53,029 bases of DNA from JALYRV01 sp036675475 (GTDB lineage Bacteria > Acidobacteriota > Vicinamibacteria > Vicinamibacterales > SCN-69-37). The position numbers were made by a program, and so were the translations under genes. The DNA is taken from contig JAKFEY010000073.1 in NCBI GenBank assembly GCA_036675475.1, positions 1 to 53,029 of the forward strand. Direction: 5' to 3'. Positions within the stretch are counted from its first letter, which is position 1. Every line of letters begins with the position of its first letter. The notes below the pieces were generated by a model. The model was not told where the DNA came from, ran no database searches, and saw nothing but the letters and a program-made list of their open reading frames with translations. Positions 8,163 through 16,879 of this stretch are shown here, one piece after another.

Positions 8163-10842
8163 GCGGTTTGCGCAGCTGCTGGTCCCAGTTGAGGACGACG
8201 TGCACCTGGCCGCGCTCGTTCGGGGCCACCGGTGTGGTGATGACGAGAAAGCGCGAGCCCGCGTCGACGTCGTAATGCGTGTGCCCGGCGCCCTGCGGGC
8301 GGCCGAAGGTGTCGGCAAACAGCGGTACCGGCGCGGAGAACTCGAGGGGCCCCGCCGCCGACGACGACAGCATCTGCCCGCTTCCCCGGAAATAGAGACG
8401 CCGGCCGTCGCGCGACCACACCGGCTCGTAGCCGCCGCCGGTGGACACCGTCACGCGCCGCGCGAGCGAGGGAAACTCCTGCACGTAGATCTCGTCGCGG
8501 CCTGACTCGTCGGACGTAAACGCCAGCCAGCGGCCATCCGGCGACAAGCGCGCCTGCCGCTCGCGAAACGTGGACGCCACAATCGCGCGGGCCGTGCCCG
8601 TGTCGACGTCGACCGCCAGCAGATCGTTCATCGTCCCGGTGCGATTGACCTCGATGATGATGGTGCGGCCATCCGACGACCAGTCGTTGACGTGAAAGTG
8701 ATCCGGCGATGACCAGATGACGCGCTCGGCCGCGGCCGCGCCGCCGTCTGCCGGCTTGAGCACGAGCGCGCGCGGCGACGGGGCGCGGTCCGAGGCAAAC
8801 GCGATCTCGCGGCCGTCGGGCGACCAGACGGGCGTCTCTTCTTCGGCGGGCGTGAACGTGACGCGCGTCAGCACGCTCCGCGCGAGATCGGCGACCCATA
8901 CGTCATTCTGCTCGTCCCAGAGGTGCGCCGCGACGCGGCCGCCGTCGGGTGACAGCCTGAGATCGGAATAGACGCGACGCACGTTGAGCGCCGGCGCCGA
9001 CCGCCCGCCGGCATCCGTCCACGCCAGATGGGTGCGGTTCTCATTTGTCCGCGTGGAGATGAACGCCGCCGTTCCGGTGGCCGACACATCGATCTGCGCC
9101 CAGTCGCTCTGCGGCGCGACGACCACCGTCTCGGCCACGGGCACCGCCGGCCCGGTGACGCGCTCACGGGCGAGATCGAAGGGCACGGCATGCGCGCGTC
9201 CCTCGGACGCGTACAGCAGATAGCCATTCGGCAGATAGCGCGCGGACTGTCCCTCGAGCACCGTGACCGCGTTCGAGCCGTCGCGATTGCTGATGATGGA
9301 CACCGGCGCGGCGCTGGCGCCGACGCCTCTCCATTCGGTGTACAGCAGCCTGCCCTCGGGCAACGCCTGAGGCCCGCTGAGCAGCGCCGTCTCGCTCGAC
9401 GGCCGTATCAGCACCTCGGACGCACCGCCGTTCTCCGGCATGCGAACGATTGCCTTGTCGGTCGCATACATAATCGTCCCATCGTCGGCCCACGTCGCGC
9501 CGTTGGTGGTGGAGATCGAGACCAGATCCTCTGGCGTGCCGCCGCGCGCGGACACCCGCGAGAGGCCGGAGGGCGTGCGGAAGAGAATCCATTCGGCGTC
9601 GGGCGACAGCCAGAGACCGCTGACGGCGAGGCGCGCGACCTGGCGCGCCTCGGTATCGGCGAGATCGCGGACGAAGATGGCCTGCCCCGTGCGATAGACC
9701 ACACGGCGGCCATCGCGCGACACGGCCACCGCCGGAAGAGTCATCGCATTGAGCGACTCGCCGTCAGGCCACAGGATCGCGAAGCGCGCGAGCGGGCGAT
9801 CAACCTCAGAGACGGGCTTGAAACGCCAGGCCGCTGCGGCGCCCACGGCGAGCATGATGAGGCCGGCGGCCACAGCGGCCGCGGCGACACGCCGGCGGGC
9901 GGCGAAGGCCGCCGGGGGCGCTGAGGCCACGCGCGGATCGGCGGCGGGGCCGGCCAGGGCTTCCTCGATCTCGAGCCGCGCGGCCGCCATCGAATCGAGA
10001 CGCTTTGATGGATCCTTCTCGAGACAGCGCCGCAGCAGGCGCCTGATCGCGGGCGGCGTGCCGGCGGGCAAGGCGTCGTGCGACGGATTGTCCCTGAGCA
10101 CTGAGACGAGCAGCTCCGAGACGTCGGCGCCTTCGAACGCGCGCCGGCCGGTCAGCATTTCGTAGAGGACGACGCCGAAGGCCCAGAGGTCGGCGCGGCG
10201 ATCGACGGCGCGACCCTTCGCCTGCTCGGGCGCCATGTAGGCGGCCGTGCCGAGCACCACACCCAGCTGGGTGGCGGGGCTCGTGATGGTCGGCGAGTTC
10301 ATCAGGTCGGTGCCGGGACTGAAGTCCCGGCCCACCGCATCTACTGCCTTCGCGAGGCCGAAGTCGAGCACCTTCACCACGCCGTCGGTGCGCAGCTTGA
10401 TGTTGGCCGGCTTCAGGTCGCGGTGGATGACGCCGCGCTCGTGCGCCGCCTCGAGCGCCTCGGCGATCTGCCGCGCGATGGGTAGCGCCTCGTCGAGCGG
10501 AATCGGCCCGCGGGCGAGCCGCGCCGCGAGGTCGTCTCCCTCGACGAGCTCCATGACGAGCGCCGAAATTCTACCCGGTTGAATATCCCCGGTTGCGTCC
10601 GCGGTTTCGAGGCCGTAGATCTGCGCGATGTTCGGATGGTTGAGGGCGGCCAGCGTCCTGGCCTCGCGCTCGAAGCGCGCGAGACGGTCGGGATCAGCGG
10701 CGAACAGTCCGGGCAGAATCTTGATCGCGACGTCGCGATCGAGCTTCGCGTCGCGCGCGCGATAGACCTCGCCCATCCCGCCCGCGCCAATCGACGCAAC
10801 AACTTCGTAGGGGCCGACGCGCGTGCCCGCAGGGAGGGTCAT
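8158..10842 (-). CDS. PknB-type Ser/Thr kinase with TolB/PD40 beta-propeller sensor
   Basis: An 894-residue membrane kinase. The kinase domain (about 10-285) has GAGGMGEVYRA, VAIK, HRD at 140-142 and an APE-like APEQ motif. A single membrane helix is predicted at about 312-336. The C-terminal 550 residues contain repeated SPDGR-type blades of a TolB/PD40 propeller, presumably periplasmic. Two dispersed palindromes are read in frame, at about residues 83-93 (QPGRI) and 169-177 (GRDFSPGTD), the latter in the activation segment. The open frame extends upstream to 11166, but ATG 10842 is preferred: it begins MTLPAGTRVGPYEV exactly like the paralogue at 14042-16750 and lies 12 nt from a TATAAT. 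No Shine-Dalgarno is visible. Confidence 0.9.
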   Translation of the reverse strand: MTLPAGTRVGPYEVVASIGAGGMGEVYRARDAKLDRDVAIKILPGLFAADPDRLARFEREARTLAALNHPNIAQIYGLETADATGDIQPGRISALVMELVEGDDLAARLARGPIPLDEALPIARQIAEALEAAHERGVIHRDLKPANIKLRTDGVVKVLDFGLAKAVDAVGRDFSPGTDLMNSPTITSPATQLGVVLGTAAYMAPEQAKGRAVDRRADLWAFGVVLYEMLTGRRAFEGADVSELLVSVLRDNPSHDALPAGTPPAIRRLLRRCLEKDPSKRLDSMAAARLEIEEALAGPAADPRVASAPPAAFAARRRVAAAAVAAGLIMLAVGAAAAWRFKPVSEVDRPLARFAILWPDGESLNAMTLPAVAVSRDGRRVVYRTGQAIFVRDLADTEARQVARLAVSGLWLSPDAEWILFRTPSGLSRVSARGGTPEDLVSISTTNGATWADDGTIMYATDKAIVRMPENGGASEVLIRPSSETALLSGPQALPEGRLLYTEWRGVGASAAPVSIISNRDGSNAVTVLEGQSARYLPNGYLLYASEGRAHAVPFDLARERVTGPAVPVAETVVVAPQSDWAQIDVSATGTAAFISTRTNENRTHLAWTDAGGRSAPALNVRRVYSDLRLSPDGGRVAAHLWDEQNDVWVADLARSVLTRVTFTPAEEETPVWSPDGREIAFASDRAPSPRALVLKPADGGAAAAERVIWSSPDHFHVNDWSSDGRTIIIEVNRTGTMNDLLAVDVDTGTARAIVASTFRERQARLSPDGRWLAFTSDESGRDEIYVQEFPSLARRVTVSTGGGYEPVWSRDGRRLYFRGSGQMLSSSAAGPLEFSAPVPLFADTFGRPQGAGHTHYDVDAGSRFLVITTPVAPNERGQVHVVLNWDQQLRKPR
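10312..10336. repeat. palindrome inside the kinase activation segment (family C)
   Basis: GCCGGGACTGAAGTCCCGGC is a near-perfect inverted repeat followed by CCACC. It is translated in frame as part of GRDFSPGTD. The paralogous kinase lacks the segment. Confidence 0.7.
10565..10595. repeat. family-D repeat copy inside the kinase gene
   Basis: A 31-bp element containing CCCGGTTGAATATCCCCGG. Related copies lie at 18882-18912 (intergenic) and 25925-25955 (inside glgA), with only a few mismatches among them. Here it is read in frame as IQPGRI. Confidence 0.75.
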
Positions 10843-10854
10843 TGGGGAGTGCGG

Positions 10855-10860
10855 ATTATA
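10855..10860 (-). promoter_or_regulatory. -10 box (TATAAT) of the second kinase gene
   Basis: On the minus strand TATAAT lies 12 nt before the ATG at 10842 with no ribosome-binding site between, consistent with a leaderless or very short-leader mRNA. It also decides the start codon. Confidence 0.6.
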
Positions 10861-10996
10861 GCTGGAAAGCTGCATCGCACGCATCGCCGATTCTGCAACC
10901 GCGACTCCGCCTTTACGCAGAATCACGCCGTGATCCGCGACCTCGATCGGGGTACGCGCCTTGCGAGACGACGATGGTATTCTCGCGGAGGTGATG

Positions 10997-11344
10997 ATGA
11001 CGAAGGCGAATGGGCAGCAGGGCGAAGATGCGCTCGTCACGCAATTCGGGGAACTGCGTGAGTACATCGAGAGCTCGCATGACGCGCTCGGCAACCGGAT
11101 CGAAAAGGTCGAGACGCGGCTCACCGGCGTCGAGACGCGGCTCACAGGCGTCGAGGGGCGGCTCACCGGCGTCGAGGGGCGGCTTGGCGGCGTCGAGGGG
11201 CGGCTTGGCGGCGTCGAGGGGCGGCAGGCGTCACTCGAGCGAAAGGTGGATTCCGGCTTCGATCGCGTCGAGCGGAAGCTTGATGCACTCGCGCGCGCCT
11301 TCGCCGGGGCTAAAGCCCCGCCCTACCGCCGCCGCAAGCCTTAG
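10997..11344 (+). CDS. small heptad-repeat coiled-coil protein (paralogue 1)
   Basis: A 115-residue protein with about six tandem 7-residue units of the type RLTGVEG/RLGGVEG, encoded by 21-bp DNA repeats, then a conserved C-terminal helix LERKVDSGFDRVERKLDAL and a basic end RRRKP. The gene at 12837-13049 is a paralogue sharing the C-terminal block and the upstream DNA. GGAGG at 10987-10991 selects ATG 10997; ATG 10994 is too close. A family-B palindrome is read in frame near the end as GAKAPPY. Probably an oligomeric cytoplasmic protein; function unknown. Confidence 0.7.
   Translation: MTKANGQQGEDALVTQFGELREYIESSHDALGNRIEKVETRLTGVETRLTGVEGRLTGVEGRLGGVEGRLGGVEGRQASLERKVDSGFDRVERKLDALARAFAGAKAPPYRRRKP
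11305..11327. repeat. family-B palindrome inside the small coiled-coil gene
   Basis: CGGGGCTAAAGCCCCG (11305-11320) followed by CCCTACC. It is translated as AKAPPY. A related copy is found inside iscS at 21915-21936. Confidence 0.75.
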
Positions 11345-11362
11345 CGTGCGCGCGGGCCTGCC

Positions 11363-11386
11363 GCAGGCCTGAAGGCCCGCGCTACC
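11363..11386. repeat. family-A palindrome, intergenic
   Basis: GCAGGCCTGAAGGCCCGC followed by GCTACC, with one change from the consensus that breaks one pair. It lies 19 bp after the coiled-coil gene and does not provide its stop. Confidence 0.75.
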
Positions 11387-11530
11387 CCTACCCCCCTGAT
11401 CCGGGGGGATGCCATCGCGCGGCGCGCGTCGTACCCTCCCACCAACCCCAGCAGCTTGGCTCCCTTCCTGTCCGCAGGAGTGCTCCAGGCCGCGCTATGT
11501 CCGTCAACCGGCCGATCGATGGAGCCCGTT

Positions 11531-12595
11531 TTGAAAAAATTCACGACCGCATTCGCCATGGGTCTTGGCGCCCTCGCCATCCTGGCGGCGACTGCCACGC
11601 GCGCGTACGCCCAGACCAATCTCGTGTTCACCAGCGGCGCCCATGTCCAGACGTGGGATCCGATCTTCCCGAGTGCTGTTGATCCAACCTGGCCGACCAC
11701 CACCTGCACGGCGACGCCGGCGGTCGGCCCCAACGCGGCCTGGCAGAATCCGCATAACGCCTTCAGCTTCGGAACCAGCGCTCACCCCTGGCAGGGGGCG
11801 TTCACCGCTGAGTGGATCAACGCGTGGAGCGACCTTGGGTCGCAGGGCGCCGGGGGTCATAGCTGGACGAAGTACTCGACCCAGGTGTCGGGCAACGGCG
11901 CGTTCGTGCTCAACCTGCTGGCCGACAACTGCTCGTGGGTCTACCTCGATGGCACCCTCGTCGGGTTCCAGGACGATACGAGGCAGACGCTGACCTATCC
12001 GGTGACGCTGACCGGCAGCCACACGCTCGAATTCGTCATCTTCGACGGCGGCGGGCTGGCCGGCGGCATGTTCCGGCTCGAGACCAACACCGGCACGGTG
12101 TTCGCGGATACGGACACGGACGGCCTGACGGACCCGGAGGAGCACCTGCACGGCACCGATCGCAACAATCCGGACAGCGACGGCGACGGCGTGAACGACG
12201 GCGACGAGGTTGCCGCAGGCACCAATCCGCTGGCGCCGGAGGTGCCGGCCGACACCACCGCGCCCGTCATCACGGCCAGCATCACGCCGCGCGGCGGCGG
12301 CGACGATCAGTCGATGCAGTTCTTCACGATCAGCTTCTCGGCGACCGACGCCGCGGGCGTGACGTCGCTGTCGGCCACGCTCAACGGCGTGCCGGTGCGC
12401 GACGGACAGGTCGTGCAGCTGCAGACGTCCACCAAGGGGAACCTGGGCACGCGCGATACGCCGCACATGCAGATGCGCGCCGCGTCGTTCGCGCTCGTGG
12501 TCACCGCGACGGATGCGGCCGGCAACACGTCGACGATCACGCTCACGCCGCAGTTCGTCAAGAACGGGAAGAACCCCGGCAAAGGGCGGCAGTAG
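11531..12595 (+). CDS. secreted protein with thrombospondin type-3 (Ca-binding) repeats
   Basis: A protein of about 354 residues with a classic signal peptide (MKKFTTAFAMG..., cleavage near RAYAQ). The N-terminal half looks like a lectin/PA14-type beta sandwich (GNGAFVLNLLADNCSWVYLDG). The middle has Asp-rich thrombospondin type-3 motifs (DTDTDGLTDPEE, NPDSDGDGVNDGDE) expected to bind calcium. The end resembles an Ig-like domain (PVITASITPRGGGDD). It is probably exported to the surface; ligand unknown. TTG 11531 is preferred because GGAG lies 6 nt upstream and MKK then opens the signal peptide; ATG 11519 is the alternative. Confidence 0.75.
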   Translation: MKKFTTAFAMGLGALAILAATATRAYAQTNLVFTSGAHVQTWDPIFPSAVDPTWPTTTCTATPAVGPNAAWQNPHNAFSFGTSAHPWQGAFTAEWINAWSDLGSQGAGGHSWTKYSTQVSGNGAFVLNLLADNCSWVYLDGTLVGFQDDTRQTLTYPVTLTGSHTLEFVIFDGGGLAGGMFRLETNTGTVFADTDTDGLTDPEEHLHGTDRNNPDSDGDGVNDGDEVAAGTNPLAPEVPADTTAPVITASITPRGGGDDQSMQFFTISFSATDAAGVTSLSATLNGVPVRDGQVVQLQTSTKGNLGTRDTPHMQMRAASFALVVTATDAAGNTSTITLTPQFVKNGKNPGKGRQ

Positions 12596-12625
12596 CACGC
12601 GACGCAGGGGGGCGCAGGCCTGACC

Positions 12626-12649
12626 GCAGGCCTGAAGGCCTGCGCTACC
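12626..12649. repeat. family-A palindrome, intergenic, with a partial second copy
   Basis: Perfect GCAGGCCTGAAGGCCTGC plus GCTACC. A truncated GCAGGCCTGA directly precedes it at about 12614-12623, as if a second copy were partly lost. Confidence 0.85.
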
Positions 12650-12719
12650 CCACCTCCACAAACAGCCCGGCACGAGCATGGGCGCTCGACCGAGCAGAAT
12701 CGTCGACTCAGAACCTTTG

Positions 12720-12744
12720 GCGTGTGGCTGAAACAGCCACGCGC
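12720..12744. repeat. hairpin in the gap before the second small coiled-coil gene
   Basis: GTGGCTG AAA CAGCCAC with outer extension gives an 11-bp stem with one mismatch and a 3-nt loop. There is no following T-run, so a terminator role is doubtful. Confidence 0.5.
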
Positions 12745-12836
12745 GCAGGTCTGGCGACAGGATTCAGCCCCGATTCGGCCAGGCGGCGATCAGCACGCAA
12801 CATGCGAGACGACGATGCTATTCTCACGGAGGCATC

Positions 12837-13049
12837 ATGGTTGACACAGTTGACGGGGCTGACCCGAAGGATCCGATGCTCGAGCAGTTCGCCGAGTTAC
12901 GACAGTGCGTCGAGTTCTCGCATAAAGAGCTGCGAGGCAACGTCACGCGGCTCGAGCGAAAGGTCGACGCAGGTTTCGATCGACTCGCGCGCAAGATTGA
13001 CAGCCTCGGACGCGGCAGCCGGCCATCGACACGGCGCCGAAAGCCCTAG
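12837..13049 (+). CDS. small coiled-coil protein (paralogue 2)
   Basis: A 70-residue protein. The N-terminus (LEQFAELRQCVEFSHKEL) and C-terminus (LERKVDAGFDRLARKID, RRRKP end) align with the protein at 10997-11344, but the internal 7-residue tandem array is missing. The DNA just upstream, from GCGAGACGACGATG through TATTCTC to CGGAGG, is nearly identical to that before the paralogue. GGAGG precedes the ATG by 4 nt. A family-A palindrome follows within 11 bp. Function unknown. Confidence 0.65.
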   Translation: MVDTVDGADPKDPMLEQFAELRQCVEFSHKELRGNVTRLERKVDAGFDRLARKIDSLGRGSRPSTRRRKP

Positions 13050-13059
13050 AGCGCCTCTC

Positions 13060-13083
13060 GCGGGCCTGAAGGCCTGCGCTACA
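13060..13083. repeat. family-A palindrome supplying the stop of the MBL-fold gene
   Basis: GCGGGCCTGAAGGCCTGC followed by GCTACA. The CTA at 13079-13081 is the TAG stop of the minus-strand metallo-beta-lactamase-fold gene. Confidence 0.8.
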
Positions 13084-14020
13084 CCTCCATCAGATCTTTC
13101 CCGACAATCACACGCCCCTTGAAGTGCGCCTGCGCGGCGGCGGCCCACATGTCCGTGGTGATCGACGTGTCGTCGGCGGGCACGAAGTGACTCAGTACCA
13201 GCGTCTTCACGCCCGCGGCCTGCGCCACGCGGCCTGCGTCTTCCACCGATGTGTGGCTGTTGATGATGTGCTTCTTCAGCGCGGTCGCATTCGGCAGGTT
13301 GGCCACGATGCGATCGACGCCTGAAACCCAGAGGGCTTCGTGCACGAGGACGTCGGCGCCGCGGGCGAGTTCGATGAGCGCGTCGGAGCGCGCCGTGTCG
13401 CCTGAGATGACGATCGATCGATCCGGCGTGTCGAAGCGATAGGCGAACGCCGGCTCGACCTCGGGATGCGGCACGGCCGCGCACGTCACGCGCACGCGCT
13501 CGTCGCGCATCACTTCCCCGCTGTCGCGGCGCTCGTGCGCGTGCACCAGCGGCGCGAACGGCGGATGCCCCTCGTCGGCCATGCGCACGTCGATGTCGTA
13601 CTTGCTCATCTCGAGAAACAGCTGCGTGATGCGCTCGAGCGGCGGCGGCCCCCACGCGTCGACGCGCGTGCGCAGACCCGACGCCCACGCGAGCAGCAGC
13701 AGGTTGCCGTAGTCGGCGTTGTGGTCCGAGTGCTGATGCGTGATGAAGATGTGGCGCAGCGCGGTCCACGGCACGCCGGCCAGCCGCAGCTGCCGCGCGA
13801 CGCCGTCGCCGCAGTCGACGACGTAGGCGACGCCATCGACGAGGATGACCTGCGCGGGCGCCGAGGCCGATCGCTTCGGCGTGGGACCGCCGGCCGTGCC
13901 GAGCAGGATCAGGCGCGTGCGCGACTGCGGCGGCGCGGCGGTCTGCGCGCGCAGCGGCCACGCCGCGCCGGCCACGGCCGCGGCGGTGGCCGTAAGAAAC
14001 GCTCGACGATCAGTCAGCAT
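13079..14020 (-). CDS. exported metallo-beta-lactamase-fold hydrolase (RNase Z / AtsA-like)
   Basis: A 313-residue protein. The N-terminus TDRRAFLTATAAA fits a twin-arginine (Tat) signal, implying export of a folded metalloenzyme. The metal site is THQHSDH (HxHxDH type), with further ligands expected in the HPEVEP segment, SGDTARSD and LSHF. The overall pattern resembles RNase Z/arylsulfatase AtsA-like MBL proteins, but export argues against a tRNA-processing role; a small-molecule ester or cyclic substrate is more likely. TATAAT ends only 6 nt before the ATG. The TAG stop is part of the family-A palindrome. Confidence 0.85.
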   Translation of the reverse strand: MLTDRRAFLTATAAAVAGAAWPLRAQTAAPPQSRTRLILLGTAGGPTPKRSASAPAQVILVDGVAYVVDCGDGVARQLRLAGVPWTALRHIFITHQHSDHNADYGNLLLLAWASGLRTRVDAWGPPPLERITQLFLEMSKYDIDVRMADEGHPPFAPLVHAHERRDSGEVMRDERVRVTCAAVPHPEVEPAFAYRFDTPDRSIVISGDTARSDALIELARGADVLVHEALWVSGVDRIVANLPNATALKKHIINSHTSVEDAGRVAQAAGVKTLVLSHFVPADDTSITTDMWAAAAQAHFKGRVIVGKDLMEV

Positions 14021-14026
14021 CGGCGG

Positions 14027-14032
14027 ATTATA
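14027..14032 (-). promoter_or_regulatory. -10 box (TATAAT), leaderless geometry, MBL-fold gene
   Basis: TATAAT on the minus strand followed by CCGCCG and then ATG. With a usual 6-7 nt -10 to start distance, transcription would begin at the A of the ATG. Confidence 0.65.
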
Positions 14033-14041
14033 CGGGCGGCC

Positions 14042-16750
14042 TTAACGCGGCGCTTTCTCGATCGTGATCGCGTGGATGTTGCTCTGGGTCTCCTGCATCG
14101 GAAACACGAGCCGGCCGCCCCCGGCGTCGAGCCGGCCAGGAGCGGCCGCGGTTGGAAGCAGGCGGCGGCGCGTGCCGTGCGCGTGCAGGATCGGCTGCAC
14201 CGCGCCCACGCGGCCGGCGGACGGATCGAACGGCGCGGCATAGATGCAGCGGAAGCCGTCACGCTCCGACACGAAATAGATCGTGCGGCCATCAGGGGCC
14301 CACGCCTGTTCCTCGTCCACCGTCTCGCCGCTCGTCACCGGAATCCATGACGCGTCGGCAATCGGCGCGCCGCGCTTGAAGGGCGCGACGTAAATGCGCG
14401 CGCGATCGGCGACGGGCCAGCGGATAAACGACAGCCACTGGCCGTCGGGGGAATTGCGCGCGAGCCAGATCTCGTTGTCGTGTCCCTCGATCAACCGCTC
14501 CACCCTGCCCGTGGCCACGTCAACCAGACTCAGAACGTTCGGCCGCTGCGCGGCAACCAGCAGGGCGCGGCCATCCGAGGTCCACGTCCAGATCTGACCG
14601 GCGCACTTCTGGCACACCGTCCGCGGCACGCCGCCGGAGGCGCCCACAATCGTCAACTCCGTCGTGTCGGGGCCGGCGCTCGAACTGGTATACGCAACCG
14701 TGCGGCCATCGGGCGACAGCGCCGCGCCGATGATCTGCGCGGGCGAGGGCACCGCCGTCTCGCGGCGCGTGCCCATGTCGCGCACCCACACGCTCGCGTC
14801 CATGCGGCGCGTGGACCGAAAGGCCAGGCTGCGGCCGTCGGCCGACAGCGAGGGCATGTCGTCAGCCGCGGCCGTGACCGTGATCGCCACCGGCGCGGCG
14901 CCCGCCGCACGCATCCCCTCGGGAATCGACCAGAGCGACGTCCGCGTCGACACGTCGGCAAAGTACATCCGACCCGCGGCATCGATCGCGACACGGCCGA
15001 TCGGGCTCGCGGACTGATACACAGGCACGGCGCCACCCGCGCGGCCGTCGCGCACGTTGACGCTCCAGATGCCGCCGCTGCCCGCTTCGGACGAACACAA
15101 CAGGCGCTCGCCCGTCCACGCCTCGAGCACCGGCGTCATCGCCTCGGGAAGCACGCCGAACACACCCGTCGCGCGCGGGGCCGCTGGCGCCTTGTCGTCG
15201 ATGGCGACGATGAAGGCATCCGTCAGGCCGTCCTTGCTGGCCACAACCATGACGCGCGCGCTGTCGGGCGCCCAGACGGGCCTCCCTCCAATCGCGCTGT
15301 CCGCGAACAGGCGGCGCGGCGCGCCGCCGGCCGCCGGCATCACGAAGAGACTCGCGATGGTTCCGCGTCCGCCGGTCACATACACGATCCACTTGCCGTC
15401 GGGCGAGAACGCGGGATGGCGGCCATCGCGCACGAGCAGGCGCTCGGAACCACCGAGCGCCGGAACGATGTAGATGCCGCCGCCGTCGCGCTCCGACCTG
15501 AACGCGATGCGGCCCCCGTCAGGCGAAAACGCCGGCTCCCCATCGTCGGCCGCATCCGTGGTGACGCGCACCGGATCGCCGCCCGAGGCCGGCTGCACCC
15601 AGATGTCGCGGTTCGTGCCGTCGAAGCGATCGGAGGCGTAGGCGATCAGCGAGCCGTTGGACGTGACCGCGGGATCATCGGTGACGCCGACGTCCGCGGT
15701 GAAGTGACGGATCGAGAGCGCGGGAGCGGCGGCGGATGACGGCGGCTTCAGCGCGTAGCCGCCGGCCGCGCCGGCTGCAAGCACACCGAGCGCGGCTGCC
15801 GCGAAGGCCGCGGAGCGGCGCCAGCCGGAGCGCGGCGCGACGGCCGCGGCGGGTACCGGGCCGGACAGCCGTCCCGACTCGAGATCATCGCGGAGCTCCT
15901 CGAGCGCCACGCGCAGATCGCCCATCGACTGGACGCGCTTCGCGGGATCCTTGCGATGACAGCGCGAGATGAGGCGCTCGAGCTCACGCGGCACGGCGGC
16001 GTTGACATGGCTGACGGGACGCGCGGGCTGGTGAATGATGGCAGCCAGCGTCGACATCGACGTGTCGCCCTCGAACGCGCGCGCGCCGGTCACCATTTCG
16101 AACAGCACCGATCCGAACGAGAAGATGTCGGAGCGCGCGTCGACCGCGCGGCCCGCCGCCTGCTCCGGCGACATGTACGCGACCGTGCCCATCACCGCGC
16201 CTTCCGCGGTGTGCGGCGCCGGCCCGTGCGCCGTCATCGTGGCGGCGAAGGTATCGACCGCCGAGATCTTCGCAAGGCCGAAGTCGAGCACCTTCACCGC
16301 GCCGGCGCGGGTGACGATGATGTTGGCGGGTTTGAGGTCGCGGTGGATGACGCCGGCCGCGTGCGCGGCGGCGAGCGCGTCGGCGATCTGCGCCGCGAAT
16401 CGCAGCACGTCGGCGACGGGCAGGCCGCCGGGGCCGATGCGCGCGTCGAGCGGCGTGCCGTCGACGAGCTCCAGCACGAGGGCCAGGCTCGTGGCGCCGG
16501 CCGCGGTGGCCGGCTCGAGGCCGTAAATGGCGGCGATGTTCGGATGATTGAGCGACGCGAGCACGCGCGCTTCGCGCTCGAAGCGCGCAATGCGCTCGGG
16601 ATCGGCGGCGAACAGCGCGGGCAGCATCTTGATGGCGACGTCGCGATCGAGCCGCGTGTCGCGCGCGCGATAGACCTCGCCCATCCCGCCGGCGCCGATG
16701 GGCGCAAGAACCTCGTAGTGGCCGACGCGCGTGCCCGCAACCAGCGTCAT
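14042..16750 (-). CDS. PknB-type Ser/Thr kinase with TolB/PD40 beta-propeller sensor (second paralogue)
   Basis: A 902-residue protein, paralogous to 8158-10842. The kinase has GAGGMGEVYRARD, VAIK, HRD at 136-138, DFG and MSPEQ. A membrane helix is predicted at about 311-333, followed by a propeller rich in SPDGG/SPDGK motifs to the end (SVWVRDMGTR, IWLARNSPDGQW). It lacks the palindrome insertions found in its paralogue. ATG 16750 (MTLVAGTRVGHYEV) is chosen over the longer frame to 16828 because it aligns with the other kinase and sits 15 nt from a TATAAT. It ends 21 bp beyond the MBL-fold gene start but has its own promoter. Confidence 0.9.
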   Translation of the reverse strand: MTLVAGTRVGHYEVLAPIGAGGMGEVYRARDTRLDRDVAIKMLPALFAADPERIARFEREARVLASLNHPNIAAIYGLEPATAAGATSLALVLELVDGTPLDARIGPGGLPVADVLRFAAQIADALAAAHAAGVIHRDLKPANIIVTRAGAVKVLDFGLAKISAVDTFAATMTAHGPAPHTAEGAVMGTVAYMSPEQAAGRAVDARSDIFSFGSVLFEMVTGARAFEGDTSMSTLAAIIHQPARPVSHVNAAVPRELERLISRCHRKDPAKRVQSMGDLRVALEELRDDLESGRLSGPVPAAAVAPRSGWRRSAAFAAAALGVLAAGAAGGYALKPPSSAAAPALSIRHFTADVGVTDDPAVTSNGSLIAYASDRFDGTNRDIWVQPASGGDPVRVTTDAADDGEPAFSPDGGRIAFRSERDGGGIYIVPALGGSERLLVRDGRHPAFSPDGKWIVYVTGGRGTIASLFVMPAAGGAPRRLFADSAIGGRPVWAPDSARVMVVASKDGLTDAFIVAIDDKAPAAPRATGVFGVLPEAMTPVLEAWTGERLLCSSEAGSGGIWSVNVRDGRAGGAVPVYQSASPIGRVAIDAAGRMYFADVSTRTSLWSIPEGMRAAGAAPVAITVTAAADDMPSLSADGRSLAFRSTRRMDASVWVRDMGTRRETAVPSPAQIIGAALSPDGRTVAYTSSSAGPDTTELTIVGASGGVPRTVCQKCAGQIWTWTSDGRALLVAAQRPNVLSLVDVATGRVERLIEGHDNEIWLARNSPDGQWLSFIRWPVADRARIYVAPFKRGAPIADASWIPVTSGETVDEEQAWAPDGRTIYFVSERDGFRCIYAAPFDPSAGRVGAVQPILHAHGTRRRLLPTAAAPGRLDAGGGRLVFPMQETQSNIHAITIEKAPR

Positions 16751-16765
16751 GTATGGGGTGCGGGG

Positions 16766-16771
16766 ATTATA
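16766..16771 (-). promoter_or_regulatory. -10 box (TATAAT) of the third kinase gene
   Basis: TATAAT on the minus strand, 15 nt before the ATG, with no Shine-Dalgarno. The surrounding sequence (TATAAT-CCSCRC...CAT/ATG) resembles the promoter of the other TolB kinase, suggesting shared regulation. Confidence 0.6.
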
Positions 16772-16879
16772 CGACGCGCGCTGTTCCTTCGTCACCGCGG
16801 GGTCGAAGTGCAGCACCGCCCAGTCCATCCGGCCCTGCGAAAAATCCGATCTCAGCTGTGGCAGAACGCATCATCATCG

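Noticed and set aside
10961..10999. Start of the small coiled-coil gene at TTG 10961 or ATG 10994
   Set aside because: GGAGG at 10987-10991 fits ATG 10997, and the paralogue at 12837 has the same spacing.
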